DNA from: Dyadobacter sp. CY323
GTDB lineage: Bacteria; Bacteroidota; Bacteroidia; Cytophagales; Spirosomataceae
Reading direction: 5' to 3'
Length of the DNA stretch: 64,000 nucleotides
NCBI RefSeq assembly: GCF_021390245.1
Contig: NZ_JAJUXH010000011.1
Location: 1 to 64,000 of the forward strand
Below the pieces are notes generated by a model. The model searched no databases, was not told the origin of the DNA, and was given only the letters and a program-made list of their open reading frames with translations. Below are positions 19,079 to 27,874 of the stretch, piece by piece; within the stretch, counting starts at the first letter, position 1, and every line of letters starts with the position of its first letter. A program made the position numbers and the translations under genes.

Positions 19079-20464
19079 ATGCAAATTCGCAACGACTTAA
19101 CCGCCGAATCATTACAGTCTAAAATTGACCGGCTCTGGCAAGTTTCAGCCGAAAAAATTGACCTGATTTCCAGAGAATACGACAATTCAAAAGGTACGCC
19201 GGTTTTTACCGTAAATGGAAAATACACGCTTCGTGGCTGGACTGAATGGACGCAAGGTTTCCAATATGGTGCCGAAGTTTTACAATTCGACGCCACCGGT
19301 GAAGAAGCATTTCTGGAAAGTGCGAGAAAAAATACCGTCAATTACATGGCTTCACATGTGGGCCATTTTGGTGTGCATGACCATGGTTTCAATAACGTGA
19401 GTACCTACGGGAATTTGCTCCGATTGATGAATGAAGGTCGCATTGCTGAAAACGAATGGGAACGCAACTTTTATGAAATCGCATTAAAAATATCCGGAGC
19501 AGTTCAGGCGAAACGCTGGACGAACGCCAAAGATGGTCAGGGTTTTATCCATTCATTTAATGGCCCGCATTCTCTTTTTGTGGATACGATCCGCTCGGTT
19601 CGTGCATTAATGGTTTCGCATTTGATGGGACATGGTTTAATGGGCGAAAACGATGTAAAAACAAGCCTGCTCGAACGCGGAACATTGCATTCGGTTGCAA
19701 CTGCTAAATACTCAGTCTATTATGGCGAAGGTCGCGATAGCTACGATGTATGGGGACGCACGGCGCATGAAAGCGTTTTTAATACCAATGACGGAAATTA
19801 CCGTTGCCCGAATTCACAGCAGGGTTTCTCAGGTTTCACAACCTGGACGCGCGGACTCGCCTGGGCAATGGTGGGTTTTGCGGAACAATTGGAAACATTA
19901 CCCCATTTTTCAGACGAAGAATTAGCTCCGTTCGGTGGCCGCAACGCCATTGAAGAAATTTACCTGAAAGCCGCAAAAGCTACCTGCGATTTTTACATTG
20001 ACAATACTGCCTCCGACGGAATTCCCTACTGGGATACAGGCGCGCCCGAAATCCATAAACTCGGCGATTACCAATCCAGAACTTCGGATCCCTTTAACGC
20101 ATTTGAACCAATCGACAGCTCCGCAGCTGCAATCGGCGCGCAGGGTTTATTACGTCTTGGTAAGTATTTGAATGACAATGGCAAGAGTGAAGAAGGTAAC
20201 AAATACTGGCAGGCCGGCTTAACCGCAGTGGATTCACTTTTTGCTGAACCTTATCTCTCAACTGACCCAACGCACCAGGGATTGATATTGCATTCGATCT
20301 ATCACCGTCCAAACGGCTGGGATAACGTGCCTGGTGGTCAGCAAATTCCGTGCGGCGAATCCAGTATGTGGGGTGATTACCACGCGAGAGAAGTTGCCTT
20401 GTATCTCCACCGGATCAATAAGGGATTGCCTTATTATAGCTATTTAGGTGCGGTGAAGAAATGA
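19079..20464 (+). CDS. GH88-like unsaturated glucuronyl hydrolase
   Basis: A 461-aa protein with the (alpha/alpha)6-barrel features of glycoside hydrolase family 88: WTQGFQYGAEVLQFD, HDHGFNNVSTYGNLLRL (probable first catalytic Asp region), DTIRSVRALM and TTWTRGLAWAMVGFAEQLE. These enzymes hydrate the double bond of unsaturated uronic acids left by polysaccharide lyases. No signal peptide, so it acts in the cytoplasm on imported oligosaccharides. The ATG at 19079 is preferred to an in-frame start at 19031. It heads a run of same-strand sugar genes. Exact substrate unknown; a GH105-like activity is the alternative. Confidence 0.8.
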   Translation: MQIRNDLTAESLQSKIDRLWQVSAEKIDLISREYDNSKGTPVFTVNGKYTLRGWTEWTQGFQYGAEVLQFDATGEEAFLESARKNTVNYMASHVGHFGVHDHGFNNVSTYGNLLRLMNEGRIAENEWERNFYEIALKISGAVQAKRWTNAKDGQGFIHSFNGPHSLFVDTIRSVRALMVSHLMGHGLMGENDVKTSLLERGTLHSVATAKYSVYYGEGRDSYDVWGRTAHESVFNTNDGNYRCPNSQQGFSGFTTWTRGLAWAMVGFAEQLETLPHFSDEELAPFGGRNAIEEIYLKAAKATCDFYIDNTASDGIPYWDTGAPEIHKLGDYQSRTSDPFNAFEPIDSSAAAIGAQGLLRLGKYLNDNGKSEEGNKYWQAGLTAVDSLFAEPYLSTDPTHQGLILHSIYHRPNGWDNVPGGQQIPCGESSMWGDYHAREVALYLHRINKGLPYYSYLGAVKK

Positions 20465-20469
20465 GTGTT

Positions 20470-20646
20470 TTTAGTCATTATTAGTCATTAAGTCATTAAG
20501 TCATTATTAGTCATTATTAGTCATTAAGTCATTTGTTGTTTAAGATGAATCTGGAAGTTTATAATGATCATACTATAAATGACTTAATGACTATAAATGA
20601 CCACAAGTGACCACAAATGACTACCACTGACCACAAATGACCATTC
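20470..20646. repeat. Inverted clusters of TAGTCAT / ATGACxA repeats
   Basis: The left half (20470-20533) holds seven AGTCATT units spaced 8 or 10 bp apart. After a 40-nt spacer the right half (20575-20645) holds complementary AATGACT/AATGACC units with the same 8 or 10 bp spacing. The two halves can pair into a long imperfect hairpin. It fills almost the whole gap between the GH88-like gene and the isomerase gene. Confidence 0.75.
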
Positions 20647-20657
20647 TCAAAATCTAA

Positions 20658-21488
20658 TTGACATTGGAAAATATAACATTAGACCGTTGCTGCATTCATA
20701 CCATTACCACGAAGCCCTGGGAGCTTTCCGAGGCGGTGGAGAATTATGCGGCGGCAGGTGTAAAGGGAATAAGTGTCTGGCAGAATGCTACTGAAAAGAT
20801 CGGCCCTCATCGCGCCGGAGAACTGATCCGGTCTGCCGGGCTTGAAATTGTCTCATACGTACGAGGCGGCTTTTTCCCGCATACCAGCAGTGCCGGCCGG
20901 GCGCAGGCGATCGATCATAACAAGAAGCTACTCGAAGAAGCCGCAGCTTTGGGTGCTCCCATGATCGTCCTGGTTTGCGGGGCTTCACCGGATCAATCCA
21001 TGGAAAAATCCCGGGAACAGATTAAAGAAGGCATTACAGCCATTCTTCCTTTGGCCGAAAAATTAAATGTAAAGCTCGCGATCGAACCTTTGCACCCAAT
21101 GTATGCTGCCGACAGGTCAGCAATTAATACACTGGCACAGGCAAATGATATGGCTGAGCATTTCAAATCTCCATTCGTGGGCGTGGCGGTAGATGTTTAT
21201 CATTTGTGGTGGGATGGTGATCTGGAAAAAGAAATCGCAAGGTGCGGGGCGAATAGCAATCTGCTGGCCTACCATGTTTGCGACTGGAAAGTAAATACCA
21301 TCGACCTGCTGAATGACCGCGGATTAATGGGAGAAGGATGCATTGATTTGAAGAAAATCAGAGGCTGGGTCGAAGCGACGGGTTTTAATGGCTTTTGTGA
21401 AGTCGAGATTTTTTCAAATATCCATTGGGCAAAAGATCAGAATTTGTTTCTGGGGGAGATTACAGAGGCTTTTTTGAGGACCGTATAA
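20658..21488 (+). CDS. Sugar phosphate isomerase/epimerase-like TIM barrel
   Basis: A 276-aa protein of the xylose-isomerase-like TIM-barrel superfamily. Typical elements are KLAIEPLHPMYAADRSAINT (metal-binding Glu), VGVAVDVYHLWWDGDLE (Asp and His), HVCDWK and GFCEVEIFS (second Glu). No leader, cytoplasmic. There is no ATG near the N terminus: a TAA stop precedes TTG at 20658, and a second TTG at 20664 would give MENITLD; either is a TTG start. It probably isomerises or epimerises a keto-sugar in the pathway encoded with the flanking hydrolase and dehydrogenases. Confidence 0.85.
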   Translation: MTLENITLDRCCIHTITTKPWELSEAVENYAAAGVKGISVWQNATEKIGPHRAGELIRSAGLEIVSYVRGGFFPHTSSAGRAQAIDHNKKLLEEAAALGAPMIVLVCGASPDQSMEKSREQIKEGITAILPLAEKLNVKLAIEPLHPMYAADRSAINTLAQANDMAEHFKSPFVGVAVDVYHLWWDGDLEKEIARCGANSNLLAYHVCDWKVNTIDLLNDRGLMGEGCIDLKKIRGWVEATGFNGFCEVEIFSNIHWAKDQNLFLGEITEAFLRTV

Positions 21489-21560
21489 TGTACCAACCGG
21501 CCGGAGGCCTGAGAATAATCGTCAAGAAGCGCAGCTTCATGACAACTACTTAAAAATTAA

Positions 21561-21595
21561 ACTAACCGCTAACCGCTAAAAGCTAACAGCTAAAA
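21561..21595. repeat. Half element of five GCTAAxx heptamers
   Basis: ACTAACC, GCTAACC, GCTAAAA, GCTAACA, GCTAAAA in tandem, ending 2 nt before the ATG of the Gfo/Idh/MocA gene. No complementary left arm was found, unlike the related element at 23589-23696. Confidence 0.65.
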
Positions 21596-21597
21596 CA

Positions 21598-22743
21598 ATG
21601 ACAACACATACCATCGGTATTATTATGAACGGCGTAACCGGCCGTATGGGAACGAACCAGCATTTATTGAGATCCATCGCGGCCATCATCACGCAAGGCG
21701 GTGTAAAAATTTCGGCCGACGAAATCATAATGCCTGATCCCATTCTGGTAGGTCGCAATGAAAGCAAGTTGCAACAGCTTTGTAAACAGTCTGGTGTTGA
21801 AAAATATACAACCGACCTGGACTCTGTGATGTCGGACCCGCATTACCAGATCTATTTTGATGCACAGGTGACGGGTCGCCGTGCCGCCGCTGTGAAAAAA
21901 GCGATCCTCGCCGGAAAACACATTTATTGTGAAAAACCAACGGGTACTACTACCGAGGAAGCATTGGAACTTTATGAACTGGCCACTGCTGCCGGACTGA
22001 AGAACGGTGTGGTTCAAGACAAACTCTGGCTGCCGGGAATGCTGAAATTAAAGCGTTTAATGGAAAATGGCTTTTTCGGAAAAATCCTTTCTGTTCGTGG
22101 AGAATTTGGTTACTGGGTGTTTGAAGGTCATAGCATTCCAGCGCAGCGTCCGTCATGGAATTACAGAAAAGAAGACGACGGTGGTATTATCGTGGATATG
22201 CTTTGCCACTGGAGATATGTGCTCGACAATTTGTTTGGAAAAGTAAAAGCGGTTTCCTGCCTGGGTGCCACGCACATTCCGGAGCGGATCGATGAAAATG
22301 GCAAACCTTATGTAGCAACTGCCGACGACGCTTGTTACGCGACATTTGAGCTGGAAGGTGATGTGATCGCACAGTTCAACTCTTCCTGGACGGTTCGTGT
22401 CCGCCGCGATGATTTGCTTACATTGCAAGTGGATGGTACCCATGGTTCTGCAGTTGCCGGACTTCGCGATTGCTACACGCAGCATTACGGAAATACACCG
22501 AAGCCAGTCTGGAACCCGGATATTCCACAACCAATTCCATTTTTTGAAGGTTGGGCAAAGGTACCTGAGCAGGAGATTTTCGACAATGCATTCAAAGCGC
22601 AGTGGGAATTATTCCTGAAACACATTGTAAAAGACGAGCCATTTCCATGGGATTTGAAGGCAGGTGCAAGAGGTGTTCAATTGGCTGAAAAAGGAATTGA
22701 AAGCTGGGAAAAAAGACAATGGGTTAATATTGAGGAGTTGTAA
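21598..22743 (+). CDS. Gfo/Idh/MocA-family sugar oxidoreductase
   Basis: A 381-aa cytoplasmic NAD(P)-dependent dehydrogenase. The Rossmann N terminus carries [20 protein letters not shown], longer than the usual GxGxxG loop, followed by the family hallmark HIYCEKPTG (about 104-112), where the Lys is catalytic. The C-terminal alpha/beta domain contains [15 protein letters not shown] with the catalytic-type Asp and His. No Tat leader, in contrast to the two paralogues at 26.7-29.0 kb. It lies within the sugar cluster, 109 nt after the isomerase gene. Confidence 0.88.
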   Translation: MTTHTIGIIMNGVTGRMGTNQHLLRSIAAIITQGGVKISADEIIMPDPILVGRNESKLQQLCKQSGVEKYTTDLDSVMSDPHYQIYFDAQVTGRRAAAVKKAILAGKHIYCEKPTGTTTEEALELYELATAAGLKNGVVQDKLWLPGMLKLKRLMENGFFGKILSVRGEFGYWVFEGHSIPAQRPSWNYRKEDDGGIIVDMLCHWRYVLDNLFGKVKAVSCLGATHIPERIDENGKPYVATADDACYATFELEGDVIAQFNSSWTVRVRRDDLLTLQVDGTHGSAVAGLRDCYTQHYGNTPKPVWNPDIPQPIPFFEGWAKVPEQEIFDNAFKAQWELFLKHIVKDEPFPWDLKAGARGVQLAEKGIESWEKRQWVNIEEL

Positions 22744-22750
22744 ATAGCAG

Positions 22751-22801
22751 AAAGACTTCCCAGGTCTAGGCGCCCCCGTCTTAAAGACTTAGGAAGTCTT
22801 T
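22751..22801. repeat. Imperfect inverted repeat between dehydrogenase genes
   Basis: Arms AAAGACTTCC (22751-22760) and GGAAGTCTTT (22792-22801) are perfect and extend to 18 nt with two mismatches. It lies just after the Gfo/Idh/MocA stop and resembles the palindromes at 16071 and 46727 in its GACTT..AGG wording. Confidence 0.55.
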
Positions 22802-22814
22802 GTCCATCCGAATT

Positions 22815-23585
22815 ATGAAAAAAACAGCGTTAATTACAGGCGGAAGCCGCGGTATCGGTTTTGGAATAGCAAAAGCATTAGCAAACGAAGGGTATAATCT
22901 CGCGATCAACGGAGTGCGTGACGAAGAAGGCGCTACGGAAGCCCTGAACGAACTTCGGGAACTGGGCACAGAAGTCGTTTATTGTCAGGGCAGCATTGCT
23001 AATGCGGCTGATCGAGAAGCAATTGTCGAAAAGGCATATTCAGTTTTTGGACAAATCAATATTTTGGTCAATAATGCAGGAATTGCTCCCCGGGAAAGGC
23101 TGGATATTTTGGAAACAACCCCGGAAAATTTTCAGGAAGTAATGCAAACTAACCTGGAAGGACCATTTTTCCTGACGCAGGCCATTGCAAAAAGAATGGC
23201 TCATGCAAAGCAAAATAACCATGCATTCGAGGCCACCATCATTTTTGTCACCTCCATTTCGGCAACGGTCGCATCCATAAACCGGGGTGAATATTGCATT
23301 TCAAAATCAGGTCTGGCTATGACCAACCTGCTTTTTGCTGTACGTATGGCGGAATTCAATATCCCAGTTTTCGAGATTCGTCCCGGTATTATTGCAACGG
23401 ATATGACTTCCAAAGTACAGGAGAAATACGATAACCTTTTCCAAAGCGGAATCGCATTACAACCTCGCTGGGGTACACCCGAAGACGTTGGAAAAGCAGT
23501 AGCATCACTCACAAGAGGTGACTTCCCCTACTCCACCGGCCAGGTGATCGGCGTGGATGGCGGGATGTTGATTGATAGATTGTAA
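22815..23585 (+). CDS. SDR oxidoreductase (3-ketoacyl-ACP reductase-like)
   Basis: A 256-aa classical short-chain dehydrogenase. NAD(P) motif TGGSRGIGFGIA at about 7-18, NNAG motif at about 86, and catalytic Tyr-Lys in GEYCISKSG (about 160-168). The ATG at 22815 is chosen because MKKTALITGGS begins the Rossmann fold; an upstream in-frame start at 22800 adds five residues. Although such proteins are often labelled FabG, the neighbours make a sugar alcohol or keto-sugar dehydrogenase (KduD-like) more likely. Followed by a heptamer-repeat hairpin. Confidence 0.87.
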   Translation: MKKTALITGGSRGIGFGIAKALANEGYNLAINGVRDEEGATEALNELRELGTEVVYCQGSIANAADREAIVEKAYSVFGQINILVNNAGIAPRERLDILETTPENFQEVMQTNLEGPFFLTQAIAKRMAHAKQNNHAFEATIIFVTSISATVASINRGEYCISKSGLAMTNLLFAVRMAEFNIPVFEIRPGIIATDMTSKVQEKYDNLFQSGIALQPRWGTPEDVGKAVASLTRGDFPYSTGQVIGVDGGMLIDRL

Positions 23586-23588
23586 TTG

Positions 23589-23696
23589 AGCTGTTGGCCG
23601 TTAGCGATTAGCTGTTAGCTTTTTAAAATGCTTAATCGAGATTTAGAAATTTTGTCAAACGAAGCTAAAGGCTAACCGCTAATAGCTAAAAGCATC
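23589..23696. repeat. Heptamer-repeat hairpin between SDR and MFS genes
   Basis: Left arm of five 7-bp units (AGCTGTT, GGCCGTT, AGCGATT, AGCTGTT, AGCTTTT; 23589-23623) and right arm of AAGCTAA, AGGCTAA, CCGCTAA, TAGCTAA (23662-23689), largely complementary, with a 38-nt AT-rich loop. It fills the gap between the two genes. Confidence 0.75.
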
Positions 23697-23704
23697 AAAC
23701 AGAA

Positions 23705-24946
23705 ATGTCCCTAAACCCTACTACCCGCCCTTCCTTACTCCCACAATTAATGCAGGTACCCGTTATCGTAGCTGCATTGGGTTATCTGGTCGACATGTAC
23801 GACCTCTTTTTGTTTAGTGTTGTTCGCGTTCCAAGTTTAAAAGCGCTGAATGTTCCGGAGGACCAATTACTGACTGAAGGAATCCGACTGCTGAACTATC
23901 AAATGGCAGGAATGCTGATTGGTGGTGTTTTGTGGGGGGTTATTGCGGATAAAAAAGGACGGCTCTCTGTTCTTTTTGGCTCCATCATTATGTATTCCCT
24001 TGCCAATATCGGAAACGGATTCGTGCAGTCGCTGGATCAATATGCGTTGCTTCGGTTTGTGGCAGGAGTTGGTCTGGCTGGTGAACTTGGTGCCGGAATT
24101 ACATTGGTAACCGAGGTTCTTCCCAAAGAAATACGTGGCTACGGTACCACGTTGGTGGCGACATTGGGCGTGCTCGGTGCAATTCTCGCCTATTTTGTAG
24201 CCGATCTGTTTGCATGGAGAATCTCCTATTTTGTTGGTGGTGGAATGGGCTTGCTACTGCTGGTTTTGAGATTCAACGTTTTCGAATCCGGTATGTTCAA
24301 GCAGGTGAAAGAAAGAACGGTCGACCGTGGGAATGTCATGATGATCCTGACGAATGGAAAACGTTTTGGAAAATACATGATGGCGATTCTGGTTGGGTTG
24401 CCTATCTGGTTTGTAGTCGGTATCCTGATCACGTTCTCACCTGAATTTGGCGCAGCAAAAGGAATTGAGGGAATTAATGCAGGTAAGGCGGTGATGCTCG
24501 CATTCTCCGGACAAGTGTTTGGTGATATTTTCAGTGGATTGTTGAGTCAGTATCTTAAAAGCAGAAAGCGCGTGATCGGGTTGTTTATCATCCTTTCATT
24601 GGCCATGATGATCGGTTATCTGATGATCCCGACGCTCGATTTATTTACCTTCTACTTAATGTGTGCATTACTTGGTTTCTGCAACGGTTACTGGACATTA
24701 TTCATCACAATTGCCGCGGAGCTTTTCGGAACCAACCTGCGTGCTACTGTCGCCACCACTGTTCCGAATTTTGTACGTGGAGCGACCATTCCACTGGCCG
24801 CATTGTTTGTGAATTTTAAACCAGACCTGGGCGTGATCCAAAGCGGGCTCGTAATTGGAGTTGCTACAAGTGCGGTTGCGCTTCTTGCACTTTATTTTCT
24901 GGAAGAAACTTTCACCAAGGACATGAATTATGTGGAGAAAGAATAG
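23705..24946 (+). CDS. MFS sugar transporter
   Basis: A 413-aa inner-membrane carrier with about 12 hydrophobic segments. The motif GVIADKKGRLSVLFGS after the second segment is the MFS loop 2-3 signature, and ELGAGITLVTEVLPKEIRGYG matches the sugar-porter subgroup (PESPR-like region). As the last gene of the run that starts with the GH88-like hydrolase, it most likely imports the uronide or sugar acid used by that pathway. A strong terminator follows. Confidence 0.88.
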   Translation: MSLNPTTRPSLLPQLMQVPVIVAALGYLVDMYDLFLFSVVRVPSLKALNVPEDQLLTEGIRLLNYQMAGMLIGGVLWGVIADKKGRLSVLFGSIIMYSLANIGNGFVQSLDQYALLRFVAGVGLAGELGAGITLVTEVLPKEIRGYGTTLVATLGVLGAILAYFVADLFAWRISYFVGGGMGLLLLVLRFNVFESGMFKQVKERTVDRGNVMMILTNGKRFGKYMMAILVGLPIWFVVGILITFSPEFGAAKGIEGINAGKAVMLAFSGQVFGDIFSGLLSQYLKSRKRVIGLFIILSLAMMIGYLMIPTLDLFTFYLMCALLGFCNGYWTLFITIAAELFGTNLRATVATTVPNFVRGATIPLAALFVNFKPDLGVIQSGLVIGVATSAVALLALYFLEETFTKDMNYVEKE

Positions 24947-24972
24947 TTCCTTTTAAAGATATACTAATTGTA

Positions 24973-25008
24973 AAAACGGCTCCTGCAAAACAGTGAGCCG
25001 TTTTTTTT
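24973..25008 (+). terminator. Rho-independent terminator of the sugar cluster
   Basis: A perfect 10-bp stem (24973-24982 with 24995-25004), a 12-nt loop and eight T. It closes the run of genes from the GH88-like hydrolase to the MFS carrier. Confidence 0.88.
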
Positions 25009-25134
25009 AACACTTGTTAACATTTATGTAAGCAACATCCTTCCGGTTTACCTCATCATTGAGTCAAAATTCACAAACCGTTTAATTGCTCATGAAAGAT
25101 ATCAACCATTCATTTACTTAAATCTCCCATTCCT

Positions 25135-25142
25135 GTACTTTG
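25135..25142 (+). promoter_or_regulatory. Candidate -7 box for the small secreted protein
   Basis: GTACTTTG differs by one base from TAnnTTTG and lies about 90 nt before the start codon at 25231. Confidence 0.3.
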
Positions 25143-25230
25143 TAATACATAGTACCGGCATTTCTGTCACCTTTGTCATGTCCTCAGAGACAAAAAGAAA
25201 ATAAACAACAGCCATAAAAATAAAATAGCC

Positions 25231-25608
25231 ATGAAAACTTCAATTAAAACTTTCGCATTCGCATTAGCATTTATCGCCTCTACTTTCGCTGCCAACGCAG
25301 AAGACAAAGAAGCTAAAGCTTCCAAATTTGGAACTGGCATCTACCCAACAAAAAGTGGTAAAATCAATGTTCTGGTTAACAAGGCCGACGCTGATAACAA
25401 CACCGTTCTATTATTGAAAAACGCAAACGGAGACGTTGTATACCGCGAAACAATCAGCAAAGACAACCAAAAATTCGGTCGCTCTTTGAACATGGACCAA
25501 ATGGAGGCCGGTCAATATAAATTGGATGTGATCAGCGGAAGCGAGATCCAAACCAAATCGTTCCAGGTTTCGGAACAAAAAACAGAAAGAGTTTTGACTG
25601 TGAAATAG
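25231..25608 (+). CDS. Small secreted protein of unknown function
   Basis: A 125-aa protein with a clear signal peptide (1-23, ending FAANA). The mature part is rich in Lys and Asp and has a beta-sandwich-like pattern (KINVLVNKADADNNTVLLLK, VVYRETISKDNQKFGRSLNM, GQYKLDVISGSEIQTKSFQV) resembling secretion-tail domains of Bacteroidota, but without a clear T9SS signature. Probably periplasmic or secreted. It has its own promoter and terminator, so it is an independent unit. Confidence 0.7.
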   Translation: MKTSIKTFAFALAFIASTFAANAEDKEAKASKFGTGIYPTKSGKINVLVNKADADNNTVLLLKNANGDVVYRETISKDNQKFGRSLNMDQMEAGQYKLDVISGSEIQTKSFQVSEQKTERVLTVK

Positions 25609-25631
25609 TCACTTTTAAGGTTCAAGCAAAG

Positions 25632-25659
25632 CTCCCGGGGTACGCCTCGGGAGTTTTTT
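25632..25659 (+). terminator. Rho-independent terminator
   Basis: A GC-rich 9-bp stem with one mismatch (25632-25640 with 25645-25653), a TACG tetraloop and a T-run. It lies 23 nt after the stop codon of the small secreted protein. Confidence 0.88.
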
Positions 25660-25773
25660 GTTTTTTGTTGACTTGATACCGTTACCAACTGCAATAGTCT
25701 ACGTCAAAAGATTGAGGTGAAAATCTTAAAGTTCTGTTTAAAGTAGAACTTTTTATTTAAATTTAACCCGACG

Positions 25774-26112
25774 ATGCGACTAGAAGGAAAAAAGTGGCTC
25801 TATCAATTGAAAAAGAAAAATCTTGGCAACGTCAAACTATGTAGAGCAATCGATCGACTGATAGCTGATCTTGAAAACGCGGACATCAGTTCGTCAGCAG
25901 ACATTAAACTTATACGGAAAGATGCTGAAAAAGTGCACAATGCCGGTTTCTATTTTCTAGACATTCTTGTTCATAGGACGCTGATACTAGTTACCGTCGA
26001 GAATGGTCAGATTGAAATTGTCTGGGCCGGAAGTCACCAAGAGTATGAAAAAACCTTCAAAAACAACAAAAACAGTGTTGAGAAATGGCTAAGAAACAAG
26101 CATTTGCTTTAA
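25774..26112 (+). CDS. HigB/RelE-like toxin of a TA pair
   Basis: A 112-aa basic protein. The C-terminal half (GFYFLDILVHRTLILVTVEN, then QIEIVWAGSHQEYEKTF) follows the HigB pattern, in which a final strand ends in IGTHxEYD; here it reads AGSHQEYE. HigB toxins are ribosome-dependent mRNA endonucleases of the RelE fold. It precedes and overlaps by 28 nt an HTH antitoxin gene, the toxin-first order usual for higBA. The assignment rests on weak sequence similarity plus gene order. Confidence 0.6.
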   Translation: MRLEGKKWLYQLKKKNLGNVKLCRAIDRLIADLENADISSSADIKLIRKDAEKVHNAGFYFLDILVHRTLILVTVENGQIEIVWAGSHQEYEKTFKNNKNSVEKWLRNKHLL

Positions 26113-26699
26113 CAGCATACGATGCCAGGGAAATAATAAAAACGGGCGAGCTAACCTCGGAGCTCGAAATGGAAAGGGCAGTACGCGCCAAAAGATTGTT
26201 ACGCTTAATGAATAATGACCAACCTGGGCTCGAACCGTTAATCATGGCACTGAGCGATTTAATTGTCGACTACGAATCCAAGCATTGGTCTAACGTAAAT
26301 TTGATTACAGACGATCAAATGAGCGAAAGCGTTTTGGCAGAAAAGCAGGTTGACAAAGAAGGTTCATTTTTTAGAAAAAGGAAAGAGCTAATTACCCAAA
26401 AGTTAAAGCAACACGCACTTAATCAGAACGATCTCTCAGCGATTTTATCACATAGTAAGTCGTATACATCCGAGCTTTTGAATGGGGTGCGAACTTTTTC
26501 CTTGAGCGACCTAATAATTATTCATAAGTTATTCGACATAAGTCTTGAAAATTTGATTCTCACGGAAATACCTGTGGAAATTAAGAAGAAATTCAATGAA
26601 GCGAAGAAAGAGTCCGCGAGGCGGAAAACAAAGAATTCTTCAAAAGTAAGGAGCGGCAAAGTGGCTGTGGCGCAGAGTTTGGTTACAATAAGGAGATAA
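26085..26699 (+). CDS. HigA-like antitoxin with long N-terminal extension
   Basis: A 204-aa protein. An XRE/HigA-type helix-turn-helix lies at about 102-165 (LKQHALNQNDLSAILSHSKS, then YTSELLNGVRTFSLSDLIII). About 90 residues precede it, probably helical and suited to toxin binding, and a Lys/Arg-rich tail (about 168-204) follows. It is longer than typical HigA (about 100-140 aa). It should neutralise the upstream HigB-like toxin and repress the operon. The unit is inserted between the sugar cluster and two more Gfo/Idh/MocA genes. Confidence 0.65.
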   Translation: MAKKQAFALTAYDAREIIKTGELTSELEMERAVRAKRLLRLMNNDQPGLEPLIMALSDLIVDYESKHWSNVNLITDDQMSESVLAEKQVDKEGSFFRKRKELITQKLKQHALNQNDLSAILSHSKSYTSELLNGVRTFSLSDLIIIHKLFDISLENLILTEIPVEIKKKFNEAKKESARRKTKNSSKVRSGKVAVAQSLVTIRR

Positions 26700-26748
26700 C
26701 CCTTTCAATACCCTTTTTCAGTTGTTCCCAACACTTTAACAACTGACG

Positions 26749-27861
26749 ATGAATTCCCGCCGTGACTTTCTACAAACGCTCTCACTAGGAATAGGAGCCG
26801 CCACGCTCACTGACCTGACCCCTGCCATAGCTGGTCCTGTACATTCAAATACACCCGCCGACAAGCAACTGCGTGTCGCATTAATGGGCCTCGGCGGTTA
26901 TGCAAATATTGTTGCGCGGGGAATGAAAGAATGCAAAACAGCGAAACTAGTGGGAATTGTAACGGGTACTCCCTCAAAGATCCCGGAATGGAAGGAGAAG
27001 TACGGAATTGAGGATAAGAATATTTACAACTACGAAAATCTTCACGAGATCAAGGATAATCCAGACATTGATCTGGTGTACGTGATTACTCCTAACTCGC
27101 TGCATCACAAGCATGTACTGCAAGTTGCAGCCGCTGGAAAACATGTGATTTCTGAAAAACCGGTAGCCGATAATGCAAAACAAGCCAGAGAAATGATTGC
27201 AGCTTGTGAAAAGGCGGGCGTTAAATTTTACATTGGTTATCGTCTGCATTTTGAGCCGCATACACGTGAATTGATCCGGATGCGGGAAGCCGGGGAATTT
27301 GGCAAGATTATGCACGTCAATAATTATATGGGTTTCAAATCCGGCGATCCGAATCAATGGAGGCTAAAAAAAGCATTGGCTGGCGGAGGCGCGATGATGG
27401 ATGTGGGTGTGTATGCATTGAACGGAGCGCGTTATTGCACGGGCGAAGAGCCGATTTGGGTGACGGCGCAGGAATCCAAAACCGACCCTGTGAAATTCAA
27501 AGATGTGGACGAAACGATTACATTTCAATTGGGTTTTCCTAGCGGTATCATTGCTAACTGCGGCTGTACATACAATTTCAATCATTCTGAAAGGCTGCAT
27601 GTGATGGGCGATAAAGGCTGGACGGAGTTGAATCCTGCATTTGGCTACGGACCAATCCGTGGTACAACACATAAAGGCCCGATTGAACAGCCGGACGTAA
27701 ATCACCAGGCCTACCAAATGGACGGGATCGCCGACGCTATTTTAAATGGCAAGCCTGATCCGAATGTGACTGGCGCAGAAGGATTGAAAGATATGATCGT
27801 GGTAGATGCTGTTTATGAATCGATCAAGAATAATGGAGCAAAAATATTTATCAACAAATAA
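26749..27861 (+). CDS. Tat-exported Gfo/Idh/MocA oxidoreductase, copy 1
   Basis: A 370-aa glucose-fructose-oxidoreductase-like protein. The N terminus MNSRRDFLQTLSLGIGAATL is a twin-arginine leader, so the folded cofactor-loaded enzyme should act in the periplasm. The Rossmann motif VALMGLGGYANIVARGM follows, then HVISEKPVADNAKQAREMI with the catalytic Lys, and GGGAMMDVGVYALNGARYC in the substrate domain. It is a tandem paralogue of the next gene. The substrate is probably a sugar; the specific one cannot be read from sequence. Confidence 0.88.
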   Translation: MNSRRDFLQTLSLGIGAATLTDLTPAIAGPVHSNTPADKQLRVALMGLGGYANIVARGMKECKTAKLVGIVTGTPSKIPEWKEKYGIEDKNIYNYENLHEIKDNPDIDLVYVITPNSLHHKHVLQVAAAGKHVISEKPVADNAKQAREMIAACEKAGVKFYIGYRLHFEPHTRELIRMREAGEFGKIMHVNNYMGFKSGDPNQWRLKKALAGGGAMMDVGVYALNGARYCTGEEPIWVTAQESKTDPVKFKDVDETITFQLGFPSGIIANCGCTYNFNHSERLHVMGDKGWTELNPAFGYGPIRGTTHKGPIEQPDVNHQAYQMDGIADAILNGKPDPNVTGAEGLKDMIVVDAVYESIKNNGAKIFINK

Positions 27862-27874
27862 TCACTCAATTACT

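Noticed and set aside
20470..20646. Possible CRISPR-like array
   Set aside because: Units are only 7-10 bp with no spacers of 25-40 bp, and no cas genes are present; it is an inverted simple repeat.
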